From assembly GCF_007992495.1 (NCBI RefSeq), contig NZ_BKAJ01000136.1, forward strand, positions 1-41,331: a stretch of DNA of 41,331 bases. The letters run 5' to 3'. Of this stretch, positions 1-7,912 are shown in pieces; position 1 is the stretch's first letter; every line of letters begins with the position of its first letter. The notes beneath the pieces were generated by a model. It did not search any database. It had not been told where the DNA came from and saw only the letters and a list, made by a program, of their open reading frames with translations. The stretch comes from Reyranella soli (lineage in GTDB: Bacteria; Pseudomonadota; Alphaproteobacteria; Reyranellales; Reyranellaceae). The translations under genes and the position numbers were made by a program.

Positions 1-396
1 GGTGATCTCGACAAGGTTGAACATGCTCTAAATCTGCTCGGGTGGAAGATTGCGAATTGTCGGTGCTTCACGAAAGATGCCAAACTTTTCATTGCCGCGA
101 CCCGCAAAACTCGTGTCAGCGGTGCTGCCGAAACGGCAGCAATAGGATGGCTAGCGGACGCAGTTAAAAGAAACTATGGCAAGCCACATTACGGCAGGGT
201 CGCCACTCTTGCTTCGTGTGTGCTTGCAACCAAGAAGGAAGTTTCTCTCGATCGTGTTCGCGCGGCTCTAGTTGGAACGAAAAACGGCCGGCTTTGGAAT
301 CGAAGAGGTAGAAGACCAGTCGGGCCATTAAAGTTTGCCCTGAGGACCGGTCCATTCGGTCCTCAAGAAAACGTAGAACGTGCCCTAGATGTTTAG
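1..396 (+). CDS. Partial hypothetical protein (C-terminal 131 aa)
   Basis: The reading frame is open from the first base of the window to a TAG at 394-396, so the gene begins outside. The product is basic and has no motif I recognise. It includes the stretches LGWKIANCRCFTKDAKLF and AAIGWLADAVKRNYGKP and ends in LRTGPFGPQENVERALDV. A perfect 8-bp stem (341-348 with 358-365, 9-nt loop) lies inside the last codons. The stop overlaps the end of an opposite-strand transposase relic, so the natural C-terminus may have been replaced by insertion of that element. It precedes an excisionase-like gene and a replication gene, so a plasmid or phage accessory role is possible, but no function can be assigned. 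Confidence 0.45.
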   Translation, partial: GDLDKVEHALNLLGWKIANCRCFTKDAKLFIAATRKTRVSGAAETAAIGWLADAVKRNYGKPHYGRVATLASCVLATKKEVSLDRVRAALVGTKNGRLWNRRGRRPVGPLKFALRTGPFGPQENVERALDV

Positions 397-485
397 TCCC
401 GGCATTTGCTGGAGCGGGTTGAGGGTGAATCGTTCTGGCTCTTTGCAGATGTACTCGTAGCGTGAGCCCCTTGAGGGTCTTGATG
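385..485 (-). pseudogene. Relic of an IS481-type transposase (C-terminal tail only)
   Basis: On the minus strand the region reads IKTLKGLT, then, after loss of about two bases, YEYICKEPERF and NPLQQMPGLNI followed by TAG (complement of 385-387). LKTLKGLTPYEYIC and the ending PIHQMPGLNT are typical of the C-terminus of IS481/IS3-group DDE integrase-core transposases. Only about 35 codons remain. The catalytic core is absent and the frame is broken, so it cannot be active. It marks an old insertion. The rest of 486-764 holds no gene I can support. Confidence 0.7.
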
Positions 486-764
486 CGAACTATCGGCGGT
501 ACTGGCAGAGCGGACCAGCGCCTCCCTCCCGATCTGCCGGGCGCATCATCGCCGACGTTTGGGCGGTCGGGTTCATGCGCGGCCGCAACATGCTCGTCCA
601 GCAACGGGCCGATGTGCTGGGTCTACCAGGACGGGATACGTGCAGCGCTTCGCACACGAGAAAGTGGTCCATTCGGCCCTAAAAAAAGCACCTGAACGGG
701 CCATAGAGGTTTCCACCGCCCGCTGTAGCGTGGCTTCGCCTGAATACGCACGGAGGCAGAAGTC

Positions 765-1004
765 ATGAAATCGCAAGGTGTAACCATGAGCGCGGTACTA
801 CCCATAAAGGAGGCCAGCAAGAACATCGGTGTAGGGCACACCAAGATGTATGAGTTGATCCGGGAAGGCAAGCTCGACGCGCGAAAACAAGGCAGCAGAA
901 CCGTCATCACTGTTGAAAGCATTGGGCTCCACATCGCGTCACTGCCGCGTCTCCAACTTAGCGCCAACTTAAGCAGACCTCAGCGCAGAAAGAACGGGGC
1001 GTAG
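765..1004 (+). CDS. AlpA/excisionase-like HTH DNA-binding protein
   Basis: Small protein of 79 aa. Residues 10-55 (LPIKEASKNIGVGHTKMYEL, then IREGKLDARKQGSRTVITVE) match the MerR-type winged helix-turn-helix of the HTH_17/AlpA family. These proteins bind DNA as excisionases or as regulators of phage and island genes. A GGAGG about nine bases upstream supports ATG 765; a second ATG at 786 would start directly before the domain. The stop is two bases before the GTG of the primase-helicase gene, so the two are probably co-transcribed, as is common for the regulator-replicase pair of satellite phages and integrative plasmids. It may regulate the replication gene or assist excision; the sequence does not decide which. 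Confidence 0.75.
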   Translation: MKSQGVTMSAVLPIKEASKNIGVGHTKMYELIREGKLDARKQGSRTVITVESIGLHIASLPRLQLSANLSRPQRRKNGA

Positions 1005-1006
1005 GC

Positions 1007-2701
1007 GTGGCCGCGCCCTTAATGGCCGACCGCGAGCAGATTGCGCGCTTCGTTCGCAGGATCTTCAAACACGCCGCTCCTGGAACCTTCGTCTCGCTGC
1101 GGGCCTTCCAGCAAGTGAAAGGCGCCCCACCCGCAAAAATCATCGCAATTGGGCTCAATGGCGAGAACAGTATTTCGAACCTTATTGCCGAGGCGACGAG
1201 GCTGGCAGATGAGATGGCGAAACTCGCAGGTGGCCGCGTTTTTGCACCGCCACTTTGTACGCTGACAAATGCGAAGCAGGCGCGAGAGGCAGACGCCGCC
1301 CAAGGCCTAGTGCTGACCGTAGACGCCGATCAGCGCCCGAAAGCAGCTCGCGGGATACTGGAAGCATTGCTTGGCCCCGCCACGATCGTCGTAGCGACCG
1401 GTGGGGTATGGCAAGACCCAGAGACAGGCACAACCGAGGACAAATTGCATTTGCATTGGGTGCTTCTCTCTCCTACGCGAGACCCAACGGCGCATAAGAT
1501 TTTGAAAGACGCTAGGCGTAATGCAGCGCGGCTTGTGGGTGGCGATGCAACCGCTGTGCCGCTAGTGCATCCGTTCAGATGGCCTGGCTCGTTACACACG
1601 AAGAACCCGGCCAACCCAAGGATGGCCACCATAATCAGCGAAACGAACAACGAAGTCGATCTTGGGGAGGTCGCCGCAAAGTTGGTCAGGGCGGTCGGGT
1701 CGCTACCTCTTGGCGCAGTGGAAGAGACGGAATACAACGAGGCGTCGGCGCTTGCGGATATATCAGCGGGAACGCACTACCACAGGCCGACGCTCTACCT
1801 TCTTGGTCTATGGGCTCGCGTGCGCATGCCATTGGATGAAGCTTTGGCACGGCTCCGCTTGGCGTTCGAAAGTACCCCAGCCGACATGAGGCAAAAGCGA
1901 GGTGGCGACTGGCAGGTTAGTTTCGAAGACCTGGAACGCCAGGCCAAGGGCATCTATGCCAAGGAGGCAGCAAAGCGGAAAGAAGTCATTCTGAATCCCC
2001 GCGCGCCCCTCGAGATCGCGCAGCTATTCGCTACTCGGCCTGGTGCAATTCAGCTCCGGCATTACCTCGGCAGCTTCTACGAGTGGCGGGGCACGCACTA
2101 CGAGGAAAGCCACGACAGCGACATCGAGGCGGAGATCTACGCCTTTCTAGAGAACGCTAAGCGGGATCGGAGGCAGTGTGTCGAGCCGTTCAACCCCGAA
2201 CGGGCAGATGTCGAAAAAGTGCTACACGCATTGCAGTCTCACGTCCATCTCCGGTCGCGCCTCGTGCCGCCAGTATGGGTATCCGATGCATGCGCGAGCG
2301 AGCCGCTTGTCGCGTGCGCAAACGGGCTGCTGCGGCTCTCGGACGAAGCGCTGTTGCCACATTCCGCTGACTATTTTAACACGTCGTCAGTCGACTTTGC
2401 CTACGACCCTGCAGCGGAGCCACCCTCCGTTTTTCTGAACTTTCTCGAAGACTTATGGGGAAGCGATCAAGAGTCGATCGAGACGTTGCAGGAGATGTTT
2501 GGCTACATCCTTAGTGGCGAGCAGCAGCATCAAAAAATGTTTCTACTCGTCGGGCCGCCGAGGTCGGGCAAGGGAACTATTGGGCGCATACTGACAAACC
2601 TTGTCGGAAAAGGGGGGGCACGTCGGGTTGACCCTGGCGAGCCTTTCGAGAAACTTTGGTCTCGCACCGCTTATCAACAAGAAGCTGGTCGTCGTTCCTG
2701 A
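1007..2701 (+). CDS. Primase-helicase, N-terminal part (prim-pol and start of SF3 helicase), frameshifted
   Basis: GTG start two bases after the HTH gene. Residues about 90-215 look like an archaeo-eukaryotic-type primase (prim-pol/RepB-like): the acidic motif LTVDADQ, the His motif LHLHWVLLSP and HPFRWPGSLHTKNP. A linker and a D5-N-like region (about 340-500) follow, then a superfamily 3 helicase Walker A, LVGPPRSGKGTIGRIL (about residue 510). The frame leaves the helicase at the tract A4G7 (2608-2618) and ends in 30 unrelated residues. The remaining helicase lies in the +1 frame at 2601-3401. Joined, the two parts would give about 800 aa, a normal size for phage-P4/plasmid primase-helicases. 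Such enzymes start replication of mobile elements. The shift is a one-G insertion in a G6 tract, a sequencing error, or a slippage site. Confidence 0.8.
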   Translation: MAAPLMADREQIARFVRRIFKHAAPGTFVSLRAFQQVKGAPPAKIIAIGLNGENSISNLIAEATRLADEMAKLAGGRVFAPPLCTLTNAKQAREADAAQGLVLTVDADQRPKAARGILEALLGPATIVVATGGVWQDPETGTTEDKLHLHWVLLSPTRDPTAHKILKDARRNAARLVGGDATAVPLVHPFRWPGSLHTKNPANPRMATIISETNNEVDLGEVAAKLVRAVGSLPLGAVEETEYNEASALADISAGTHYHRPTLYLLGLWARVRMPLDEALARLRLAFESTPADMRQKRGGDWQVSFEDLERQAKGIYAKEAAKRKEVILNPRAPLEIAQLFATRPGAIQLRHYLGSFYEWRGTHYEESHDSDIEAEIYAFLENAKRDRRQCVEPFNPERADVEKVLHALQSHVHLRSRLVPPVWVSDACASEPLVACANGLLRLSDEALLPHSADYFNTSSVDFAYDPAAEPPSVFLNFLEDLWGSDQESIETLQEMFGYILSGEQQHQKMFLLVGPPRSGKGTIGRILTNLVGKGGARRVDPGEPFEKLWSRTAYQQEAGRRS

Positions 2702-3401
2702 CGCGCGGCTGAGCGGGAAATCGCACGAAATAGTCGAAAGGCTACTTGCGATCTCCGGCGGGGACGACCTAACTATTGACCGCAAATACAAGCCCGCGTG
2801 GACAGGGCGACTGCCGGGCCGGTTCGTTTTCCTGACCAATGAGGTGCCAGAGCTCGCGGACACCAGCGGTGCGATCGCCTCACGGTTTATCACTCTACAA
2901 TTCAACGAAAGCTTCATCGGCCGCGAGGACCTCGCACTTTACGACAAGCTGCAGAAAGAAATGCCAGCCATACTTAATTGGGCCATTGTCGGGTGGAAGC
3001 GCTTGAAGAAGCGTGGCTTTTTTGTCCAACCGAAGGGCGCTACGGCAAGCGCGGGGCTTCTCGAGGCGCTTGCAAGTCCGATAAAGGCATTCCTCAAGGA
3101 TTGCTGCACACTTGGTGCCGGACTTGAGGTCAGGACCAAAGCGCTCTTCGCCGAATGGTGCTTGTGGTGCTCAGAAAACGGGCGTGAGCGTCCGGGCAAT
3201 GAAGCGGCGTTCGGGCGCGATCTCCGTGCCGCACAACCCGGGATACAAACTACCCAGCATCGAAGCGATGGAACGCGCGAACGCTATTACACCGGGGTGT
3301 GTTTGAATTCGTGGCGGGGGGCAAGCCGGGCGGGGCCAGACGACGCTGCTGCTCCGATCGACCAGGACGTGCCAGAGGAATTTTGGCGTCATTGGGATTG
3401 A
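2601..3401 (+). CDS. SF3 helicase, C-terminal part of the split primase-helicase
   Basis: Continues the helicase of 1007-2701 in the +1 frame. With six instead of seven Gs the protein would read GKGGHVGLTLASLSRNFGLA without a break. It carries KKLVVVPDARLSG (Walker B region), the PAWTGRLPGRFVFLTNEVP block (motif C, sensor Asn) and SGAIASRFITLQFNESF, all typical of D5/P4-type SF3 helicases and DUF5906 proteins. A C-terminal domain of about 100 residues (from SPIKAFLKDCCTLG) resembles the DNA-binding tail of phage/plasmid primases. The TTG at 2601 is only the first possible start in this frame and lies inside the upstream gene, with no ribosome site. Treat it as part of the same gene rather than a separate protein. 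Confidence 0.7.
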   Translation: MSEKGGHVGLTLASLSRNFGLAPLINKKLVVVPDARLSGKSHEIVERLLAISGGDDLTIDRKYKPAWTGRLPGRFVFLTNEVPELADTSGAIASRFITLQFNESFIGREDLALYDKLQKEMPAILNWAIVGWKRLKKRGFFVQPKGATASAGLLEALASPIKAFLKDCCTLGAGLEVRTKALFAEWCLWCSENGRERPGNEAAFGRDLRAAQPGIQTTQHRSDGTRERYYTGVCLNSWRGASRAGPDDAAAPIDQDVPEEFWRHWD

Positions 3402-3880
3402 GGCACTGCGGTGCCTTAGGTTTGATTCTTGAGCCACGGTCTGAGCTTGGTCGTAGTGTGGTAGGCGGGCTCATGATTGCGTTGTGATGACGGCGGGCGA
3501 TGGAGGGCCGCGCGAATCTAGCGGGTAGATTGCGGCACGATAACGAGTGCGCATCACTAAGGGCTTTTCTCTGAGCCCTCTTTCACGGACGGCAGCGCGC
3601 GCCAAGCGGGCGCCCCACATGCATAGGCGGTGGCACGGGGATGGGTACTTTCGCCCCTACTAATTCCCCTTCTGAACGAATATAGGGAACAGGGTAGAGT
3701 TCTACTTGTGCCACCCTGTGCCAGGAGCCGCTCAGGTTGCGCCTAAAGTATCCGCGAGGGGCATGGCGAACGGTGGCGGAAACCTGTTCTTCAAAGAAGG
3801 GCAAAAGCCGCAGATTAAGTGGAACTGTGAATGTTACCCTTATACTATTCCAAATTGACACCACGCTTGAGGAGAGTGCT
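3402..3880. other. Gene-poor stretch before the DUF5681 gene
   Basis: No coding frame I can support. An open frame in phase with the following gene runs from 3737, but its first 48 codons show no domain. The conserved part begins after a GGAG at 3871-3874 and a TTG at 3881, so 3402-3880 most likely holds the end of the replication module and the promoter of the next pair. Confidence 0.4.
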
Positions 3881-4336
3881 TTGAGCCCCGCGCCGCCTGA
3901 AAATGTAGGGCGAGAACAGGCTAAGGGTTGTTGGCAACCCGGCCGCAGTGGCAATCCCCGTGGAAAACCTAAGGGGGCACGCAATCATGCCACCCGAGCA
4001 GCAGAAGCCTTGCTTGAAGGTGAAGCCAATGCACTGACGAGGAAAGCCATTGATTCAGCGTTAGCTGGCGACGTCATGGCGCTGCGGCTTTGCATGGAAC
4101 GTATCCTTCCCGCCCGGAAGAGTCGACTAGTCAATTTCGAGCTGCCGGCGGTGAAGAGTGCAACAGACCTTCCAGCAGCTTTGGCCGCCCTCATAGAAGC
4201 CATTGCGCAGGGCAATCTATCTCCTGATGAAGCTACCCCAATTGCTGCTTTGCTGGATGCTCAGCGTCGGGCAATCGAGACGACGGAACTCGAGAAACGA
4301 ATTGCGGCTTTGGAGGCCGGCCGTGCGCTCTCTTGA
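3881..4336 (+). CDS. DUF5681 domain protein
   Basis: About 151 aa. The N-terminus carries CWQPGRSGNPRGKPKGARN, the hallmark of DUF5681 (W-x-PGxSGNPxGRPKG), a short basic motif near the start of many alphaproteobacterial phage and island proteins. It is followed by a helical region (ATRAAEALLEGEANALTRKA, then ALAGDVMALRLCMERILP) and a C-terminal coiled segment. I chose TTG 3881 because GGAG lies seven bases upstream and the domain starts right after; the frame stays open back to ATG 3737 without domain support. The stop overlaps the next gene by 14 bases, indicating translational coupling. The biochemical role of DUF5681 is not established; its frequent place next to terminase-like genes is known context, not seen here. 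Confidence 0.72.
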   Translation: MSPAPPENVGREQAKGCWQPGRSGNPRGKPKGARNHATRAAEALLEGEANALTRKAIDSALAGDVMALRLCMERILPARKSRLVNFELPAVKSATDLPAALAALIEAIAQGNLSPDEATPIAALLDAQRRAIETTELEKRIAALEAGRALS

Positions 4337-4574
4337 ACTCCGCATTGCGCAAATAGAGTCTAAGAATGGAAACGCGTTGCCGTGGCATACGCCATTGGCC
4401 AATTGGACCGCTCCACAGTTGGATGCAGTCGGACAACCTGATGTTCTTCGTTCATTGAGCATTGGACAACTCGATTGGCTTATCGAGAACTTGTCCTCTT
4501 TCGTGTCGATGCACCGCGAAGGCCCGCCAGGCCTCCCTAATAAGGAGCCAGAACAGGGCATTGCTGCTTCTTGA
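4323..4574 (+). CDS. Small hypothetical protein coupled to the DUF5681 gene
   Basis: 83 aa starting at GTG 4323 with GGAGG at 4312-4316, six bases upstream, inside the end of the DUF5681 gene. The N-terminus RSLELRIAQIE continues a helical pattern. The centre has three similar short motifs, PLANWTAPQLDAVGQPDV, then SIGQLDWLIENL. The C-terminus (PGLPNKEPEQGIAAS) looks disordered. Small partner proteins encoded right after DUF5681 genes are common, but I do not recognise this one. The overlap and the good ribosome site are the main evidence that it is translated. Confidence 0.5.
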   Translation: MRSLELRIAQIESKNGNALPWHTPLANWTAPQLDAVGQPDVLRSLSIGQLDWLIENLSSFVSMHREGPPGLPNKEPEQGIAAS

Positions 4575-4999
4575 TGGACTGGCGCAGACGAGGTCGCAGG
4601 TCGATAACGGCGAGAGCAATGGCTTTCGGTGGATGTGCAGAAGAGAGTGGGAAGCACAAAACGCTGCTAAGCTACTGATAACACGTTCGTCCAAAATTTC
4701 ACTTTGGAGAGTTGCCCCAATAACTGCCCCCAGCGAACGGGCCGCACCCCAGAGCCTCAGCGCGGCCTATAAGGACGTGGACCTGCGGGTGCTCAGGCGT
4801 CGCAGACGGTGCCGCCTTCGCCGTCGCCTGCGACGAAACCTCGGCCGCCTAAATGGATCAAGCCGCAGCTCACGCGCCTCAGCTCATGAGCCCAAGCCGA
4901 TCACCGTCGAAGAGCTGAAGACGGTCGGCTACGGCCACGGCTCGACTCTGCCGCCACTGCGCCAGGGCGCGGATTTGTGGCTATTGAAAAGGAACTCAG
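4575..4999. other. Intergenic stretch with one copy of a 25-bp repeat
   Basis: No convincing gene. A 34-codon frame (ATG 4574, overlapping the previous stop as TGATG) ends at TGA 4678 and has no recognisable content. An Arg-rich frame crossing the region looks like chance. Position 4936-4960 carries the first copy of a direct repeat that recurs after the next gene. Confidence 0.4.
4936..4960 (+). repeat. 25-bp direct repeat, copy 1
   Basis: CACGGCTCGACTCTGCCGCC followed by ACTGC. It matches 5984-6008 at 23 of 25 positions. The pair brackets the CoiA-like gene about 1.05 kb apart, which suggests a cassette boundary or duplicated flanking sequence. Confidence 0.6.
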
Positions 5000-5929
5000 A
5001 TGAAATTCGCTTTCGTTGGAGCAGAACGTCGGGAAGCCCAGCCGGACCTCGTGGCCAAATGCCCTGACCCCGATTGTGGCGCTGTAGTGTTCGCAAGGTG
5101 CGGGGAGCACAATGTTTGGCATTGGGCGCACAAGGGAGCCCGCAACTGCGGCGACCATTGGGGAGAACCTGAAACACCATGGCATCGGGGTTGGAAGAAC
5201 GAATTCCCCGAAAGCTGGCAGGAGGTACACCACAAGGCGGCCGATGGTGAGAGACACGTCGCTGACGTGAAGACCGAGCTTGGCTATATTGAGTTTCAGC
5301 ACTCACCCTTGACGCCAGACGAGCGTCGGTCACGGGAAGACTTCTATCCAAATCTGGTCTGGGTCGTTGACGGGCGAAGGCGTGCGCAAGACAGGGCGCA
5401 GTTCTTTGCGTCCATTGACGGTCGCATCAGCGATTCGCCGCCGATATTTCCTATCTTGCCGAACAAGTGCGCGCTTCTGCGGGACTGGTTGGTCAGCGGT
5501 GTACCAGTGTATTTCGATTTTGGGGACAGTGAACCGGGCGACACGTGGCGTTTTAAGGAGCCTCTTCTGTGGCTACTCACTCCCTGTCGCCCGAACGGCA
5601 AGCCGTATCTAGTGTCGGTGCGGAAAACTTGGTTCTTGCGTGTTCACAATGAAGGGCGGCCTGCCGAAGGGCTCTACACGAAGAAAGTTGAGCGTGTTGT
5701 GGCCGACTATTTGTCGCGGCAAGCGGCCGCTGATTCGCGGCGGCAAGCGCAAGCAGCCGCTGATTCGCGGCGGCAACGGCGAGCGGCCGCTGCGGACCAA
5801 CCGCTGAAAGGTTGGGAGCGATACCTGCCCAAGAAGGCGAAAGCGGCCGCTGCGGACCGATCGCTTGCGGATTTCGATTTCGAGCGATACCTGACTAACA
5901 GGCAACGACGGGCACAGGGTCGCTTCTAG
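5000..5929 (+). CDS. CoiA-like competence-family nuclease
   Basis: 309 aa. The N-terminus has a zinc-ribbon-like set (CPDPDCGAVV, then CGEHNVWHWAHKGARNCGDHW), followed by a PD-(D/E)xK-type core: WKNEF, HHKAADGERHVADVKTELGY and IEFQHSPL. The Asp of ADVKT and the Glu-x-Gln of IEFQ are the expected metal-binding residues. This order is that of the CoiA family, known from competence loci and found widely on mobile elements, where many members are probably DNA-end nucleases. The C-terminal 80 residues are Ala/Arg/Gln-rich and contain a repeated block AAADSRRQ, encoded by near-identical DNA at about 5725-5800. ATG 5000 follows an AAGGAAC ribosome site. GC content is lower than that of the genes beyond 25 kb. 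It is flanked by 25-bp direct repeats. Confidence 0.72.
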   Translation: MKFAFVGAERREAQPDLVAKCPDPDCGAVVFARCGEHNVWHWAHKGARNCGDHWGEPETPWHRGWKNEFPESWQEVHHKAADGERHVADVKTELGYIEFQHSPLTPDERRSREDFYPNLVWVVDGRRRAQDRAQFFASIDGRISDSPPIFPILPNKCALLRDWLVSGVPVYFDFGDSEPGDTWRFKEPLLWLLTPCRPNGKPYLVSVRKTWFLRVHNEGRPAEGLYTKKVERVVADYLSRQAAADSRRQAQAAADSRRQRRAAAADQPLKGWERYLPKKAKAAAADRSLADFDFERYLTNRQRRAQGRF

Positions 5930-5983
5930 CACGACACCGCTGAACGGCATTACGCGCCGGTCTTCGGCAACAGCCATCATCGT

Positions 5984-6008
5984 CACGGCTCGACCCTGCC
6001 GCCGCTGC
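5984..6008 (+). repeat. 25-bp direct repeat, copy 2
   Basis: CACGGCTCGACCCTGCCGCC followed by GCTGC, differing from 4936-4960 at two positions. The rest of 5930-6202 holds no complete gene. A short plus-strand frame ending at about 6170 (SQLRVSIGALGTALNEVARM) looks like a decayed protein tail, possibly of a mobilisation (MobC-like) protein, but the match is too short to call. Confidence 0.55.
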
Positions 6009-6202
6009 TGTAATCGTCAGCGCCGGGCCCGGCTGCTCTTCGTCGGGCGGCATCAGGTGCGGCAGCATGCTCGGGATTCTTCCCGACCGTCACCTTAGTC
6101 AGCCAGCTGCGCGTGTCGATCGGCGCGCTCGGCACCGCGCTCAACGAGGTGGCACGCATGACTCGATAGACAGCGGGTGCACCTCGTCGAACTGAATAGC
6201 GA

Positions 6203-7197
6203 TCAGGGTAATGTTACAGCGGATTGCCGCTGGCGGAGATCGTCTGCCCATGCCGAAAGAGCATCAATCTCGGCCACCAGCGCCTCCGGCCTTGGCGGCG
6301 GACGATTCAACACGGCAGCGGCGCTGTGCAGCAACTGGGAGCAACGGCCGAAACCGTCCCGCATAGCCCTGCAATCTGCAACGGTGATCGCAGTCAGTTT
6401 GACCAAGTCTCGCGTTTTCACTTCGTTGGACAGACGGCGGATGACGTGCCCCACGACCTCCTCAACCGCAATTTCCCACGTGTCGCGGAGTGTTCCGCTG
6501 ATGGACTTGACGGTCTTACGCCATTCATCCTCGTTACCCTGCTCGAAATGATAGCGTTCGTTTGCAAGCTGATTGGTCAAGCTCGCAGCGATGTCCCTAA
6601 CCCGACGCGCCTTGAATGGCGGCTCACTGCGGGCAAAGCCAGCCTTGTCGGTGCCCCGGGCAACGGAACTGATCGCAAGTTGCGGCCTGGACTGGGCGCT
6701 ATCCGCCGCGCGGTTCAACTCGAACAGAAACGCAAGTTCATGGGTGAACACGATCACCTGACGGTGGGCGGCCTCGGCAACGAGCCGTTTCGCGACGGCC
6801 TCCCGATGCATGTGGTCGAGCGAAGAAACAGGATTGTCAAAGACAATGCTGGATTTGTTGTCGGTGGTGGCGAGTTCAGCCATGAACGCAGCGAGGGCGA
6901 CGCAACGATGTTCGCCTTCGCTCAAGACCTGCCTGACCGTGGCATTCGGTTTTCGCGTGAGCGCGACTTTGAAACGGGGGGGTAGACTTCGCCCTGATCG
7001 CGGCTGGGCTCGCTCAAGTGCCCAGGCTCCAGTGGAACTGCCGGGCTGTCCCCCTTGCAGATAGCCACTAGATCGTCGATGTCGGTCGGCTCCAAGGTCG
7101 CCTGCAACACAAGTCGGCGTAGTGCGTCGCGCTGCCAAGCCGGGTTATCGGCGGACCACGAAAGGATGTTCGCCAGTGCTTCTCCCACGGTCGTCAT
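6203..7197 (-). pseudogene. AAA family ATPase (AAA_13/SMC-like), internally deleted
   Basis: Two parts of one gene in different frames. The 5' part (7197 down to about 6985) encodes MTTVGEALANILSWSADNPA, then WQRDALRRLVLQATLEPTDI and DDLVAICKG, the usual N-terminus of long AAA_13-type ATPases. The 3' part (about 6980-6203) encodes the C-terminal half: signature motif VLSEGEHRCVALAAF, Walker B SSIVFDNPVSSLDH and H-loop VIVFTHELAF. The Walker A and the whole coiled-coil middle are missing, and the join is out of frame. Members are usually about 800 aa or more; here about 330 codons remain, so the product cannot bind ATP normally. Relatives include RloC/PrrC-type and other phage-defence ATPases, so this may be a dead defence gene. 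A 20-codon frame ends where it starts. Confidence 0.75.
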
Positions 7198-7260
7198 TCA
7201 GCGGTGCCCCCAAATGTTTTCGGCAGCCGCTTCGAGACCATCGTCGTCGGTGTTTGTCAT
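7198..7260 (-). CDS. 20-codon leader-like frame upstream of the AAA pseudogene
   Basis: ATG (complement of 7258-7260) encodes MTNTDDDGLEAAAENIWGHR and stops with TGA directly abutting the ATG of the ATPase relic (TGAATG). It could be a coupled leader or the stub of a truncated upstream gene. No homology is recognised. Confidence 0.25.
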   Translation of the reverse strand: MTNTDDDGLEAAAENIWGHR

Positions 7261-7322
7261 GTGCGCCCCGGCTGTGAAAGGCGATGATAAGTCCGGGTTG
7301 ACGGGCTATACAACTCCCGCGA

Positions 7323-7865
7323 TTGTCGGATGAGAAAGAACACCTGCCGAGGCACATGCTAAGGCGTCGCCAGCAATATCGACTGCTTCAAACAGCATTT
7401 GTCTTCGCCCTGATCGGAATCGCGTTCTTCGGAGCGTATCTGGGCAGCCGCCACTTAGAGGCGGTGGAGGCTCACGGCTCTCCAAAGAGCCATCCGCCTC
7501 CGTTCTCGGTCGCGTGGTTCATGGAAGACCCGGTTGCCTTCGCGCCCTTCGCCTTGGCAGGTTTTACCGCGCTTCTCTTTTGGTCGACTGCGCGGCTTGC
7601 CACAGAGTACCGCGAAGCCAGTGCAGCGGCGCTCGACGCCTCGATGCAACACACGGCCACGCTCATCAAGACAGAACGGCCGTACGTGACGGGAGGCGGA
7701 GGATTCGACACGCTGCCGAATGGCCAAAAGGTCTTCCTCGTGGATGTGGCAAACTATGGGAAAACTCCGGCGCTGCTCAAACACTTCGATGTGCAGTTCG
7801 AGACGTTCAAGCGGGTGAAGTACGGGCCGCCCATCGATATCGTCGATCAGTACAGGGCATGCTGA
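7323..7865 (+). CDS. Hypothetical membrane protein, probably 3' truncated
   Basis: 180 aa from TTG 7323 (ATG 7356 is an alternative). Two membrane segments: LLQTAFVFALIGIAFFGAYL (about residues 21-40) and PFALAGFTALLFWSTARLA (about 74-92). A helix (YREASAAALDASMQHTA) and then a soluble domain beginning RPYVTGGGGF with DVANYGKTPALLKHFDVQF follow. Two TM helices, a helix and an 'RPYV...NYGKTPA' beta domain form a common alphaproteobacterial hypothetical family of about 200-230 aa. Here the product ends abruptly at DQYRAC. The next frame continues plausibly (SGVHYTRSYFAFSTQVSE), so a frameshift and deletion next to the end of the following minus-strand gene seem likely. Confidence 0.6.
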   Translation: MSDEKEHLPRHMLRRRQQYRLLQTAFVFALIGIAFFGAYLGSRHLEAVEAHGSPKSHPPPFSVAWFMEDPVAFAPFALAGFTALLFWSTARLATEYREASAAALDASMQHTATLIKTERPYVTGGGGFDTLPNGQKVFLVDVANYGKTPALLKHFDVQFETFKRVKYGPPIDIVDQYRAC

Positions 7866-7912
7866 CAGCGGCGTTCACTACACACGCAGCTACTTCGCTT
7901 TCAGCACACAAG

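Noticed and set aside
4462..5067. A 201-codon plus-strand frame between the DUF5681 pair and the CoiA-like gene
   Set aside because: Overlaps the ends of both supported genes, Arg-rich, no domain and no ribosome site.
6224..6985. Plus-strand frame opposite the AAA pseudogene
   Set aside because: The minus strand carries signature, Walker B and H-loop motifs; the plus frame has none.
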